Source: Pedobacter psychrophilus
Lineage (GTDB): Bacteria > Bacteroidota > Bacteroidia > Sphingobacteriales > Sphingobacteriaceae
Direction of reading: 5' to 3'
Length of the DNA stretch: 64,000 nucleotides
Assembly: GCF_001652725.1 (NCBI RefSeq)
Contig: NZ_LWHJ01000022.1
Span: 124,001 to 188,000 of the forward strand
This document shows positions 17,792 through 27,827 of the stretch, in pieces (position 1 is the stretch's first letter; every line of letters begins with the position of its first letter). The notes beneath the pieces are model-generated. The model made no database searches. It had not been told where the DNA came from and was given only the letters and a program-made list of their open reading frames with translations. Both the position numbers and the translations under genes were made by a program.

Positions 17792-17881
17792 AAATTTAAA
17801 TAAGTTGCTTCACTAAAACTATATTAGAACTAGTGACAATTTTAAATTTCAGTAATAAAAAAACTTGATAGGTTTTTACCT

Positions 17882-17913
17882 AAGTGTTTCTATTTAATTA
17901 GAAACACTTTTTC
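17882..17913 (+). terminator. Terminator between convergent GH109 and sulfatase genes
   Basis: An 11-bp perfect stem (17882-17892 with 17899-17909, AAGTGTTTCTA arm) has a 6-base loop and is followed by TTTTC on the plus strand. It serves the GH109 gene and overlaps the last codons of the convergent sulfatase gene. Confidence 0.75.
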
Positions 17914-19456
17914 TTGTAACATCTGCTTCTTTTACCTGTTGAAGTTTTTGTGATAATGCTCGCACTTTTTTTGGATATGTTTCTGCAAGATTATTTTTCT
18001 CGCCAATATCATATTTCAAGTTATAAAGCTGTGGTTTAGGGTTATTGCCTAACTCTGTATTTGTTCCTATATTCATTCGCGGTCCATCGCTAGGCTCAAT
18101 ATATTTCCAGTCACCTATAATAATTCCCAATGTACTTTTTAAGGATTGTTCAATTACATAATCCCTATTTTTTTTACCTCCAAGTAAAGTGTTTAAACAA
18201 TTGAAACTATCAGGCGCATTGTCATCATTTATTTTTTGTTTGGTTAACGCAGCTATTGAAGAATATAAATCAACCTGACTAAATAAGGCATCTGATATTT
18301 TACCTCCTTTAACTTTTGCAGGCCATTTTACAATAAATGGAACGCGTGTACCTGCGTCAAATGCGCTATATTTCCCACCCCTCATCATACTAGAAGGTGT
18401 ATGTCCATTAAGTAACTCAGCAGCTTTATCTGCATATCCGTCATCAATTACGGGGCCATTGTCGCTCGTAAATATTAGGATGGTGTTGTCAGCTATTTTC
18501 AGTTTGTCAAGAATTTTCAACACTTCACCCACACTCCAGTCTAGTTCCAAAATAGCGTCGCCTCTAACTCCCATGCCACTTTTACCAAGAAATCTTGAAT
18601 TCGGAATTCTTGGGACATGAATTTCATGAGTAGCAAAATAAAGAAAGAATGGCTTGTCTTTGTTTTCTTCAATAAAGTTTGTTGCCCTATTGGTAAACAC
18701 ATTTACCATTTCCTGATCAATCCATCGGGCTTTATTACCACCTGTCATCCAACCTATTCTGCTAACACCATTTATAATTGTTCCATTATGGCCGTCAGAA
18801 GTATTCATTGTCAAAAGTTCTGGATTTTCTTTTCCAGTAGGCTCTTTACCAACTTTATTTTGGTATGAAACTAAAATTGGATCCGCAGGGTCCAAATCAA
18901 CAATTCTATGATTTTCCAGATAAACGCAAGGTACCCTATCAGCAGTTGCAGGCATAATGAATGTATAATCAAAGCCAATTTCTAAAGGTCCTGGTTTTAT
19001 ATCTCCATTCCAATCAGGGCCACCTTTTGGCCCAAGTCCCAAATGCCATTTACCAATTGCTGCTGTTTTATAACCCGCTCGTTTAAGCATGCCTGGCATA
19101 CTTTCTTTATCTGTTGGTATAATTAACGCTGCATCACCGGGAGCAATCCCTGTCCCGGATTTCCTCCAAGCATATTTGCCTGTAAGCAGAGAAAAGCGGG
19201 ATGGTGTACAAGTTGCAGATGTAGCATGTGCGTTAGTAAAACGTAATCCCTCCGCAGCAATACGGTCTATATTTGGTGTACTTATCTTGGTTGCTCCATT
19301 TGCGCTGATATCCCCAAAGCCCAAATCGTCCGTATAAATAATAACAATATTTGGTTTGTTTTTAGATTGGCCTTGTCTCGAATAAGCAGTATCAGCAAAA
19401 AAGAATAAGTTAGGCAACAGCCAAAGCAAAATTTTAGTTAATGATGTTAATTTCAT
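17894..19456 (-). CDS. Secreted S1-family sulfatase
   Basis: This 520-residue exported sulfatase has a signal peptide (about 1-26). The formylglycine motif is CTPSR with Cys83, metal-binding DD is at 43-44 (YTDDLGFGD), the GKWHLG motif is near residue 125, and TSDNGP gives the second metal pair. It removes sulfate esters after Cys83 is matured to formylglycine by an enzyme encoded elsewhere. The gene lies 5 bp after the GH88 gene on the same strand, so the pair would be cotranscribed. Sulfatase plus unsaturated uronidase is a common pairing in glycosaminoglycan breakdown. The arrangement with a GalNAc-type enzyme hints at a hexosamine-6-sulfatase, but the S1 subfamily cannot be fixed by eye. 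Confidence 0.92.
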   Translation of the reverse strand: MKLTSLTKILLWLLPNLFFFADTAYSRQGQSKNKPNIVIIYTDDLGFGDISANGATKISTPNIDRIAAEGLRFTNAHATSATCTPSRFSLLTGKYAWRKSGTGIAPGDAALIIPTDKESMPGMLKRAGYKTAAIGKWHLGLGPKGGPDWNGDIKPGPLEIGFDYTFIMPATADRVPCVYLENHRIVDLDPADPILVSYQNKVGKEPTGKENPELLTMNTSDGHNGTIINGVSRIGWMTGGNKARWIDQEMVNVFTNRATNFIEENKDKPFFLYFATHEIHVPRIPNSRFLGKSGMGVRGDAILELDWSVGEVLKILDKLKIADNTILIFTSDNGPVIDDGYADKAAELLNGHTPSSMMRGGKYSAFDAGTRVPFIVKWPAKVKGGKISDALFSQVDLYSSIAALTKQKINDDNAPDSFNCLNTLLGGKKNRDYVIEQSLKSTLGIIIGDWKYIEPSDGPRMNIGTNTELGNNPKPQLYNLKYDIGEKNNLAETYPKKVRALSQKLQQVKEADVTRKSVSN

Positions 19457-19461
19457 TTCAA

Positions 19462-20705
19462 TTATTTGGCTATGTCTCTATACTTAAGCAGTGCTTCCAA
19501 AAAATAGTAATCAGCATACATTAGCGGGCTATCTATTTCTGCTCCTGCCGGAAAACTACCTACACTGTGTTTCAATATAAAATAATTATTTGTTCCTGGT
19601 TGGGCCATATAAGCGGAAGAACTAAGGGAGCTGATCATCTGGCTAGCTGCCTTTTTGTATTTAAATGCTTTATCTTTATCTATATATTTGCTCAATTCAA
19701 GTAAAGCCGAGCAGGTAATAGCTGCCGCCGAGGCATCTCTCGGAATCTCTTTATACTTTAATGGATCAAACTGCCATTCGGGATTGAAACCAGGTTGTCC
19801 CACATTAAAATCCCATAATGGAATTTTATCTGAAGGAAGTGTTTCGTTATCCAGAAAATAATCTGCCATACCCACAGCAGTATTAAGAAAGCGAATATCT
19901 TTTGTTTCACGATAGCAAACCGTAAAGCCGTAAATCCCCCAGCTTTGTCCTCTTGCCCAAGCCGAGTTATCTGAGAATCCCTGTGCTGTTTGGCGATATT
20001 TCACTGCTCCAGTAGTCGAATCGTAACTTACAACATGGTATGCGCTAAAGTCAGGGCGTACTTGGTTTTTCATTACCGTTTCAGCATGTTTGATTGCCGC
20101 ATTTTTATAAGTGTTGTCACCCGTTATCTTGCTCGCAAAAACATTAATTCCAAATTCATCATATTATCAATGATTACTGGAAATTCCCAGTCGTTCTGAG
20201 CCCAGATAGCCTTACGAGGGTTCCATGACATGAAACTGCCAACTTCTGGTGAATATCTCACCATTAACGATTTAGCAGACTGAATAAGTATAGGCTTATA
20301 AGCTTCATTATGGGTAAGTCGATAACCGTTTCCGTAGCTGCAATACATCATAAAACCAATGTCGTGATGCTTGGTATTAAACTGATTTTCTTCTAATGAA
20401 TTGGTCCACTTTTCAGCCTCATCACGCCATTTCTGTTCGCCAGTGTATTCGTACATGTACCATAAGGCGCCAGGCCAAAATCCACCTGTCCAGTCGTTTA
20501 TTCCTACAAAGCGCAAAGTTCCGTCTTTAGCATCTCCACGTGGATATTTGGTCAAATCGGTAGATACCTCAAGAAGTTTATGATATTGTTTGGCTGCTAT
20601 TGCAAAGTCATTGGCAATAATTTGGTTTGCTTTTTCAGCATTAAAAATTACGGAGTGAGAGCATGCCAATGGAATAAATGCAAATAGTAACAGTAATTTC
20701 TTCAT
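19462..20705 (-). pseudogene. GH88 unsaturated glucuronyl hydrolase, interrupted by a one-base frameshift
   Basis: Two adjoining minus-strand frames make one GH88 protein. Bases 20705 down to about 20140 encode the signal (FIPLACS) and the N-terminal half, with INDWTGGFWPGALWYMYEYT and a second conserved Asp in VIIDNMMN. From about 20138 down to 19462 the other frame continues as ASKITGDNTYKNAAIKHAE, then SDNSAWARGQSWGIYGF and PRDASAAAITCSALLEL. The break is at a run of five A on the plus strand (20137-20141); one extra base would restore a continuous product of 414 residues, normal for GH88. The enzyme removes 4,5-unsaturated uronic acid from lyase products. This is either a true recent mutation or a homopolymer sequencing error. 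Confidence 0.88.
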
Positions 20706-20781
20706 GAATATGGAATCGGGGTTATTTTTTCGTGGACCATTAACATATACAAGGTAGAAAATCTTATTTTAATGTATTAAC

Positions 20782-20793
20782 ACAAACGTTTGT
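20782..20793. promoter_or_regulatory. Putative LacI-family operator upstream of the GH88-sulfatase pair
   Basis: ACAAACGTTTGT is a perfect 12-bp palindrome with the CG centre typical of LacI/GalR operators. It is 77 bp upstream of the GH88 start and is identical to the site at 21229. Confidence 0.7.
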
Positions 20794-20891
20794 TTGTTTT
20801 ATAAAACAAAATATTAGGAATATTATCTAAACATTGCGTTAAATAAAGTTCAATGCAATAAGTTTAAATACTTATAATACTTTATAAAGTA

Positions 20892-20903
20892 ACTAACGTT
20901 TGA
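20892..20903. promoter_or_regulatory. Weak LacI-type operator-like site
   Basis: ACTAACGTTTGA matches the operator at 10 of 12 positions with an intact right half. It lies between the two strong sites and might be an auxiliary site; a chance match is also possible. Confidence 0.25.
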
Positions 20904-21228
20904 AAAATGTTCAGCCTTACCGCTATAAAAAATTAAATTAGATAATCATTATTTGTTACCTAAGATAAATTTAAATAGAAAACAATAATTTAATATGATA
21001 TATAGGTTAAAATAAGTCAGGTGTGATTAATAATTTGCCTGAGTTTTTTGTTGTTTTGATGATTTTCTAAACATTAATCTGCCCTTAGTTATTTCAGTGA
21101 AGTCGAATTTATAACCTATTTCAAATTTCTTTTCATCCAACCTTAAATGCCAATACCTGAATTAGAAATGCATAGTAATGTTTTGGGCGTTTTTCATTTT
21201 TTTAATTATAGACATAAATAATTAATAA

Positions 21229-21240
21229 ACAAACGTTTGT
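21229..21240. promoter_or_regulatory. Putative LacI-family operator upstream of susC
   Basis: ACAAACGTTTGT is a perfect 12-bp palindrome 100 bp upstream of the susC start at 21340. It is the same as the site at 20782, which faces the divergent GH88 gene. Confidence 0.7.
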
Positions 21241-21339
21241 GTGCCCTAAAATACGAATAGAAAATAATTAAGATTTAACTTCAATCATCTTAATAGAGAT
21301 TTATTATAAGGTTCTTAACACTAAAGATTATTATTTATT

Positions 21340-24300
21340 ATGAGAGGATTTTACAAAGGAATTTTCGGTTTTTTCAATCAAAAAATTAACTTATTCCGAA
21401 AAAAAACTATTGATTCAATAGCCTATTCATTACTAGTTTTTGCGATTTTATGTTTTTTGCCAAATCATTTAATAGCGCAAACTAAGCTATTAACAGGCAA
21501 AATTTCTGATGAACGTTCGCTACCCGTCATAGGTGCTACAGTAAAAGTTAAAGGAACATCCAATGGTACAGGCACAGATGCTAACGGAATGTTTAAGATA
21601 AATGTATTACCTACTGATACTATTCAAGTTATTTATCTCGGATATAAAACTGTTGAACGGGTTGTAGGAAGCGCTTCTGTAATGAACATAAACCTTGATT
21701 TAGAAACCGAAAACTTATATGAAGTAGTTGTTGTTGGTTATGGAGTTCAAAAAAAGGTCAATGTTACAGGTGCTGTTGCAGCAATAGATGGAAAAGCAAT
21801 TCAAGACAGGCCAGTAACTAATGTTTCATCCGCATTGGCAGGTCTAGCATCAGGAGTTTCAGTACAGCAAGGCTCAGGGCGACCGGGTTCTGATGGTGCT
21901 ACAATTCGAATAAGAGGTACCGGAACATTAAATAATAATGATGCAGTTGTTATTATTGATGGGATACAGGGATCAATAGATGCGGTTAACCCTAATGACA
22001 TTGAAAGCATATCTATATTAAAGGATGCAGCTTCCGCTTCTATTTATGGATCAATAGCTGCAAACGGTGTTATTTTAATTACTACTAAAAAGGGATCTGC
22101 CAATAAAATGGCATTAAATTATACAGGAATTTTATCTCAGATGCAGCCGGCCGCAATACCTTCTATGGTATCTGATTACGCAACACATATGAATCTTGTG
22201 AATGAAGGGTTTAGAAACCTTGGACAGCCTAACGCATATACCCAAGCTACTATAGATGCATGGGAAAATGCTAAATTGAATCCTAATGGAACTAATTCAA
22301 TAGGTGTTCCAAATTATATTGCTTATCCAAACACAGACTGGCCCGACGTAATCTTTAATAATAGCGTTCTACAAAATCATAACCTTTCCATGATAGGCGG
22401 AAGCGAAAAAATAAATTTTTTACTTTCAGGCGGGTATCTGCAAAATGAAGGGGTGATGGAGAATACAGAAAATATCAGATATCAATTTAGAGGAAACCTA
22501 CAAGCCAAAGCAACTAAATTTTTATCCGTAGGGACTCAAACATTCCTTTCTAGAGAATCAAGTGGATTAGGAGGTTCCTCAACTTTCGACGTTTTATACG
22601 CAGCCGTTCCAGGCCAATATCCTTATCTAGATGGTAGATATGGATTTGCACAAGCACCTGAAGAAGCTTTAACTAATAACCCTTTAGGTTCGTTAAGAAA
22701 TTTGGGAGGTAATGATAATACTACACGTTTTAACTCTACCTTATTTGCTAATTTAGATATTATAAAGGGTCTAAAATTTGAAACTCGAGTAAATTATCAA
22801 GAAGCACTTGGTGAAAAAAATATATATGCCATTCCGCAAGAGAGGTGGGATTTTGGGGCAAATCAAATAAGAGTCCCTGCCTCATTGCCAGAAAACCTTA
22901 ACACCAGTTATTCTATGAATAAGAATTATACAGTGATATTTGATAATGTTTTACGCTACAGTACGGTACTTGCCACAAAACATGATATCGGATTACTTGC
23001 AGGCTACAATCAAAACTATTTTCATGGCTATAACTTTAATGCAACAGGGCGAGGTCTGATCGATGCGGGTATTACTACTCTTGGGTCAGCTACATCAGCA
23101 TTAGCAGTGGGTGGCGGAGAAAACGATAGAGCAATTCGCTCTTGGTTTGGGCGTCTGAATTATGCTTTTGATCAACGATATCTTTTTGAGGCAGTTGTTC
23201 GTTATGACGGTTCATCAAGATTCGCTCCTGAAACCCGATGGGGATTCTTTCCAGCTGTTTCTGCTGGTTGGAGAATATCCCAAGAAAATTTCATGAAAAA
23301 TGTTGATTTCGTGAGTAATTTAAAACTTCGGGCTTCTTACGGGCAAACAGGTAACAATGCCTCAGGAAACTATGATTATCAATCTACCTATAATACCCAA
23401 AACTATTCTTTCAACAATACTCCATTGGCGGGTCTGGCGCAAGATAAGATTGCAAACAGAAATTTAAAATGGGAAACCACCACACTTACAAACTTAGGAT
23501 TAGATGGGAATTTGTTTAAAGGTGCCATCAACTTTGAAATTGATGCTTATAATAGATTAACTGATGGTATTCTTTTTGTCCCTACAATTCCTTTAACTGT
23601 AGGAACTGCCGCAGCTCCCACAAGAAACATCGCCGCAGTTATTAATCGCGGATTAGAGTTACAACTTGGCTATCAGAATAACTCTCGCAAATTAAATTGG
23701 TCTGTTTCCGGTAATTTCGCTTATAACTATAATAACATTCAAAAATATAAAGGACAACTTAATGAAGGATATTCCGATGCTGGTATTTATAGTACAAATT
23801 TAGGCGAAGTATCTAGTGGCGGTAATCAGCGAATTGTGGAAGGTCATAAAATAAATGAGTTCTATTTATACCCAGTGTATAAAGGAAGCGGCAATTATAA
23901 AAATGCAGATGGCTCTGTAAATATAAACGGTGGGCCTACTGATGGAATGATAAGAACACCTGCTGATTTAGATTGGCTAAATGCAATGCTTGCAGCCGGA
24001 TATAAATTTTTACCATCTAACACGGTTGGGAAAACAAATATATATTATGGCGATTTTATTTATGCTGATTCTAATGGGGATGGTTCTTATGGAAATACTT
24101 TCGATAGAAAGTTTACAGGTGCTTCAGCAGCTCCAAAATATAACTTTGGTTTTCAGGGAAATCTTAAATGGAATAATTTCGATTTGTTTATGTTATGGTC
24201 TGGCAGTGCCGGGATGAAATATTACTGGAATGAAAGAGCATTCAATAATTCTATAGTTGAGTTGGCAGATGGAGTGGGCTCTTTGGTAGCAGGTAATCAC

Positions 24301-24633
24301 TATTATTACAATGAAACTAATCCGAGTGATCCAGCCAATAACATTAATGGAAAATATCCGCGTTTAAAGAATACAACGGACTCTCAAAATAATATCCCTA
24401 GCGATTTTTATTTCTACGATGCATCATATATAAAACTTAAAAACATGCAGTTGGGTTACAATATTCCAGATGCTTTTCTGAAGAAAATAAAAATGAGCCG
24501 AGCCAGAATTTTTGTTTCTGGTGAGAATTTGTTAACCATAACAGATTATCCGGGCTTAGACCCAGAAATTGGAGCTAGTGTAAATTACCCTACAGCCAGA
24601 CAATACTCTTTAGGATTGAATGTTTCATTTTAA
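21340..24633 (+). CDS. SusC/RagA-family TonB-dependent outer-membrane transporter (region 2)
   Basis: This complete 1097-residue SusC has a long N-terminal leader with a hydrophobic signal core ending NHLIAQ (about residue 47). A carboxypeptidase-like regulatory domain (about 50-125, LTGKISDERSLPVIGATVKV) and a TonB-box-like EVVVVGYGVQKK come next. The plug domain contains IRIRGTGTLNNNDAVVIIDG and ILKDAASASIYGS, and a 22-strand-type barrel ends ARQYSLGLNVSF. There is no STN signalling domain, so regulation by a sigma/anti-sigma pair is not expected, in line with the LacI-type operator upstream. It would import lyase-generated oligosaccharides, with SusD encoded 19 bp downstream. Confidence 0.96.
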   Translation: MRGFYKGIFGFFNQKINLFRKKTIDSIAYSLLVFAILCFLPNHLIAQTKLLTGKISDERSLPVIGATVKVKGTSNGTGTDANGMFKINVLPTDTIQVIYLGYKTVERVVGSASVMNINLDLETENLYEVVVVGYGVQKKVNVTGAVAAIDGKAIQDRPVTNVSSALAGLASGVSVQQGSGRPGSDGATIRIRGTGTLNNNDAVVIIDGIQGSIDAVNPNDIESISILKDAASASIYGSIAANGVILITTKKGSANKMALNYTGILSQMQPAAIPSMVSDYATHMNLVNEGFRNLGQPNAYTQATIDAWENAKLNPNGTNSIGVPNYIAYPNTDWPDVIFNNSVLQNHNLSMIGGSEKINFLLSGGYLQNEGVMENTENIRYQFRGNLQAKATKFLSVGTQTFLSRESSGLGGSSTFDVLYAAVPGQYPYLDGRYGFAQAPEEALTNNPLGSLRNLGGNDNTTRFNSTLFANLDIIKGLKFETRVNYQEALGEKNIYAIPQERWDFGANQIRVPASLPENLNTSYSMNKNYTVIFDNVLRYSTVLATKHDIGLLAGYNQNYFHGYNFNATGRGLIDAGITTLGSATSALAVGGGENDRAIRSWFGRLNYAFDQRYLFEAVVRYDGSSRFAPETRWGFFPAVSAGWRISQENFMKNVDFVSNLKLRASYGQTGNNASGNYDYQSTYNTQNYSFNNTPLAGLAQDKIANRNLKWETTTLTNLGLDGNLFKGAINFEIDAYNRLTDGILFVPTIPLTVGTAAAPTRNIAAVINRGLELQLGYQNNSRKLNWSVSGNFAYNYNNIQKYKGQLNEGYSDAGIYSTNLGEVSSGGNQRIVEGHKINEFYLYPVYKGSGNYKNADGSVNINGGPTDGMIRTPADLDWLNAMLAAGYKFLPSNTVGKTNIYYGDFIYADSNGDGSYGNTFDRKFTGASAAPKYNFGFQGNLKWNNFDLFMLWSGSAGMKYYWNERAFNNSIVELADGVGSLVAGNHYYYNETNPSDPANNINGKYPRLKNTTDSQNNIPSDFYFYDASYIKLKNMQLGYNIPDAFLKKIKMSRARIFVSGENLLTITDYPGLDPEIGASVNYPTARQYSLGLNVSF

Positions 24634-24652
24634 TATAATTTAAAAAATTGCA

Positions 24653-26404
24653 ATGAAAAAAATATTTATAATCGCATTAGCCGTTACCATTGTAACAGGA
24701 TGTAAAAAAGATTTACTAGATACCTCACCATATGATTCACTTGCTTCAGGTAACATGTGGAGCTCTGAAAATTTGACCGATTTAGGAGTAACTGGTGTAT
24801 ATGCTACGTTAAACGATACTAAACTTACAGTAGCGGGTAAGGAGCTATATGTAATGGATCAATATTCTTTTAGTAGCCAGCATCGAAATGCTCAAAATTT
24901 CTTAACAGGAACCATAACACCTTCAGATGGCCTTTTTAGCAATAATTGGCAGGGATTGTATGAGGGAATTCAACGAGCTAATGATGCCATACTTAATATT
25001 CCCAAATCACCCACTCCTGATGTAAAGAAGGCTAGATATCTAGCAGAATGTAAATTTTTAAGAGCATACTTTTATAGCCGATTAGCACAGCTGTGGAAAA
25101 GCGTTCCAATATACCTTGAACCATTTTCAGATACTGAAGCTATAAAAGGTAGATCATCTGAAGCTGAAGTGTGGGCCCAAATTATCAAAGATCTTACTGA
25201 ATGTATTAATGAGCCAAACTTGCCTCAAAAGTATGCTAAAGGAGATGCTAATTTCGGACATGTAACTAAAGGTGCTGCCTATGCTTTAAGAGGTAAAGCT
25301 TATTTATACACCTCACAAAACTCGCTAGCCGTGGCAGATTTCAATAAAGTAAAGGACGCTGGTTACAGCTTGTTTAATAATTATTTGAACTTGTTTAAAC
25401 AGGTAAATGAGCAGTGCGATGAAATGATTTTTTCAGTTCAAAATTTGAATATTACCGGATACGGAAGTGAGTCTCAATTGCGTCTCGGAACTAGATCTTC
25501 ATTTGGATCAGGTTTTAATACCTATTTGATATCTCCAAATCTTGTTGAACTTTATGAAAATGTTGATGGATCTCCTTTTAATTGGGATGCGATACTTCCA
25601 GGCTATTCAACAATGAGTCTGGCCAAAAGAGAAGTTTTCTTTTTAAGAAATAACTTAACAACCGCAGAGATCAATGCTGCAAGAAATAGAGGGGCAGAAA
25701 TGACACTTTACCTTCCAACAGGTAATGAACAAAGAGTAATAAGAGCTTATACAAATAGAGATCCACGTTTGGCTGCCAATGTAATAACGCCATATTCTAC
25801 ATACAATGGAGTATTTGGTGCAGTTAATGTAACTTTAACTTCACGTTTTCCTTATAGATCAGATAACGTACCTAGCCAAGATATTCGTACAAATAATCCA
25901 CCAACATTTTATTATTTACACCGTAAATTTGTATACGAGGGAAATTCTGAAATAGTAGATCGTTCAGCTTCACCAACAGATATGCCAGTAATACGTTACG
26001 CCGACGTTTTATTAATGTGGGCTGAGGCTATAAATGAACAAGGTTTCACTCAAGAAGCAGTTAGTCTAGTTAATCAGGTTAGGAGTAGAGCGGGTGTAGC
26101 AATCCTCCAATCTGTTAATCCTTCACTACCAACTTATGTTAATAACCAAACGGTTATGAAAGAAAAAATACGAGATGAACGCAGGCGTGAATTTCCAACG
26201 GAAGGAATTAGTTTTTTTGATGAAATGCGTTGGAAGTCATTAAAAGAAAAAGTATTTTATCCAGGAAACGGTGCTAAAGATATTTGGGGGGTAAATCAGT
26301 GGTCTTATACCTATTTAGGGGATCAATTATATACATGGCCAATTCCGCAAGTTGAAATTGAACGTAATCCTAAATTAGGTCCTAATCCCGGATGGTCAAA
26401 TTAA
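24653..26404 (+). CDS. SusD/RagB-family glycan-binding lipoprotein (region 2)
   Basis: This 583-residue SusD has a very short lipoprotein signal ending VTGC, with Cys17 lipidated. Family features are WQGLYEGIQRANDAILNIPK, KFLRAYFYSRLAQLW and the C-terminal blocks VIRYADVLLMWAEAINEQG and IRDERRREFPTEGISFFDEM followed by RWK. It partners the SusC encoded 19 bp upstream. The sulfatase gene starts 4 bp after its stop, so surface binding, import and desulfation are one operon. The last residues (LGPNPGWSN) are the usual SusD terminus. Confidence 0.95.
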   Translation: MKKIFIIALAVTIVTGCKKDLLDTSPYDSLASGNMWSSENLTDLGVTGVYATLNDTKLTVAGKELYVMDQYSFSSQHRNAQNFLTGTITPSDGLFSNNWQGLYEGIQRANDAILNIPKSPTPDVKKARYLAECKFLRAYFYSRLAQLWKSVPIYLEPFSDTEAIKGRSSEAEVWAQIIKDLTECINEPNLPQKYAKGDANFGHVTKGAAYALRGKAYLYTSQNSLAVADFNKVKDAGYSLFNNYLNLFKQVNEQCDEMIFSVQNLNITGYGSESQLRLGTRSSFGSGFNTYLISPNLVELYENVDGSPFNWDAILPGYSTMSLAKREVFFLRNNLTTAEINAARNRGAEMTLYLPTGNEQRVIRAYTNRDPRLAANVITPYSTYNGVFGAVNVTLTSRFPYRSDNVPSQDIRTNNPPTFYYLHRKFVYEGNSEIVDRSASPTDMPVIRYADVLLMWAEAINEQGFTQEAVSLVNQVRSRAGVAILQSVNPSLPTYVNNQTVMKEKIRDERRREFPTEGISFFDEMRWKSLKEKVFYPGNGAKDIWGVNQWSYTYLGDQLYTWPIPQVEIERNPKLGPNPGWSN

Positions 26405-26408
26405 AATA

Positions 26409-27785
26409 ATGAAAGTGAATTTATTCCTAATTAAATATTTGAAACTGGTTTTAACAGTGCTGGTATTATTAAGTCTTATCCCTGAAGTTAATTCGCAAGT
26501 TAAGACTTCAAAGCCTAATATTGTTCTAATTCTATCAGATGATGCTGGATATGCAGATTTTAGTTTTCAAAGTAACCGTTTAATACCAACGCCTAATATC
26601 GATTTTATAGCTAAGGAAGGAGTGAAATTTACCGACGCTTATGTAACAGGAGCAGTATGCAGTCCTTCAAGAGCTGGTATTCTTACTGGAGTAAATCAGG
26701 CAACTTTTGGCCATGTAATTAATTTTGTCCAAAATGTTAAATATACTATTCCTCTTAATAGTTTAGGATTACCAACTAATCAGAAGCTGATTGGGGAATA
26801 CCTTAAACCCTGTGGCTATACAACTGGAATTGTAGGTAAATGGCATGAAGGCTTTTCTGAACGTTTTCATCCAAACAACCGTGGGTTCGACTATTTCTGG
26901 GGTTTTTTATGGGGAAGCAGTCCTTATTATGCAGGTCAGGCGAAACTTGTAGAAGAAAATAATAGTCATATTCCCGCAGAAAATATTCCCTATATGACAG
27001 ACGCGATAGGGGATAAATCGTTAGAATTTATAGAGAAAAATGCTCAAAATCCTTTTTTTCTTTACGTCTCATTTAATGCGCCTCACACACCCATGCAGGC
27101 AAAGCCTGAAGTGCTAAAAAAGTATGAAGACAAATTTAGCCCTAAAGGTAGGGCATTAAACGCTGCAATGACCGAAAGTCTGGATGAAAACGTTGGTCGA
27201 ATCTTGGAGAAATTGAAAAAACTTAATCTTCTGGATAATACATTGGTCATTTTCACTAATGATAACGGGGGACAAATAGTTGAGAGTTTTGCAGATAATT
27301 ATCCTTTAAAAGGGAGAAAAGGGGAGATTTATGAGGGCGGTATTAGAGTGCCAATGGCAATAATGTGGAAAGGAAAAATTAAACCAGGTATTGTGTCAGA
27401 AGTTCCAGTAACTACACTCGATTTTTTACCTACGTTTATAAACGCAGCAGGCGGTAAAGCATCACAATTTCCAAAACTAGAAGGTAAAGATTTGATGACT
27501 ATTTTAAATGCAAAAAGTTCGAAGAAATTATTAAAAAGAGATTTCTATTGGGACATTGGTTATGGACAAGGTGCAATCAGATCAGGCGACTGGAAAATGT
27601 CATTTTTTCGGGATCAGCCTGCGGAACTGCACAATCTTAAAAACGATATCTCTGAAAAAAATGATTTAGCTAAACAGCAACCTGCTATTGCGAAAAATCT
27701 TACTGATAAATTCTTAGCTTGGAAAAAGAAATTACCACCACAGGCATGGACTGCTTTAGGTAAAGAAAAAGAAAGTGATGATTGA
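26409..27785 (+). CDS. Secreted S1-family sulfatase (susCD operon)
   Basis: The 458-residue exported sulfatase has a signal peptide ending EVNSQ (about residue 30). The formylglycine motif is CSPSR (Cys84), the first metal pair is SDDAGYAD (Asp44, Asp45), the catalytic-site GKWHEG replaces the more usual GKWHLG, and FTNDNGG gives the second metal pair. It starts 4 bp after susD and is followed after 42 bp by the heparinase-type lyase gene, so it probably removes sulfate from the same polymer or its oligosaccharides. Subfamily and linkage are not assignable by eye. Confidence 0.93.
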   Translation: MKVNLFLIKYLKLVLTVLVLLSLIPEVNSQVKTSKPNIVLILSDDAGYADFSFQSNRLIPTPNIDFIAKEGVKFTDAYVTGAVCSPSRAGILTGVNQATFGHVINFVQNVKYTIPLNSLGLPTNQKLIGEYLKPCGYTTGIVGKWHEGFSERFHPNNRGFDYFWGFLWGSSPYYAGQAKLVEENNSHIPAENIPYMTDAIGDKSLEFIEKNAQNPFFLYVSFNAPHTPMQAKPEVLKKYEDKFSPKGRALNAAMTESLDENVGRILEKLKKLNLLDNTLVIFTNDNGGQIVESFADNYPLKGRKGEIYEGGIRVPMAIMWKGKIKPGIVSEVPVTTLDFLPTFINAAGGKASQFPKLEGKDLMTILNAKSSKKLLKRDFYWDIGYGQGAIRSGDWKMSFFRDQPAELHNLKNDISEKNDLAKQQPAIAKNLTDKFLAWKKKLPPQAWTALGKEKESDD

Positions 27786-27827
27786 TTTGGGTTAATTTTT
27801 AAAATTAATGGGCAACAGTTTATAGAA

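Larger units (their letters stand above)
20706..21339. other. Divergent control region between GH88 and susC
   Basis: This 634-bp gap has no full gene. It carries strong LacI-type palindromes near each end (20782 and 21229) and a weaker one at 20892. A minus-strand frame, 21161 down to 21027, reads coding-like for 44 residues (it includes FEIGYKFDFTEITKGRLMF) but has no good start and may be a fossil. A weak hairpin, TCAGG at 21017 with CCTGA at 21038 followed by six T, lies at its end. Confidence 0.6.
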
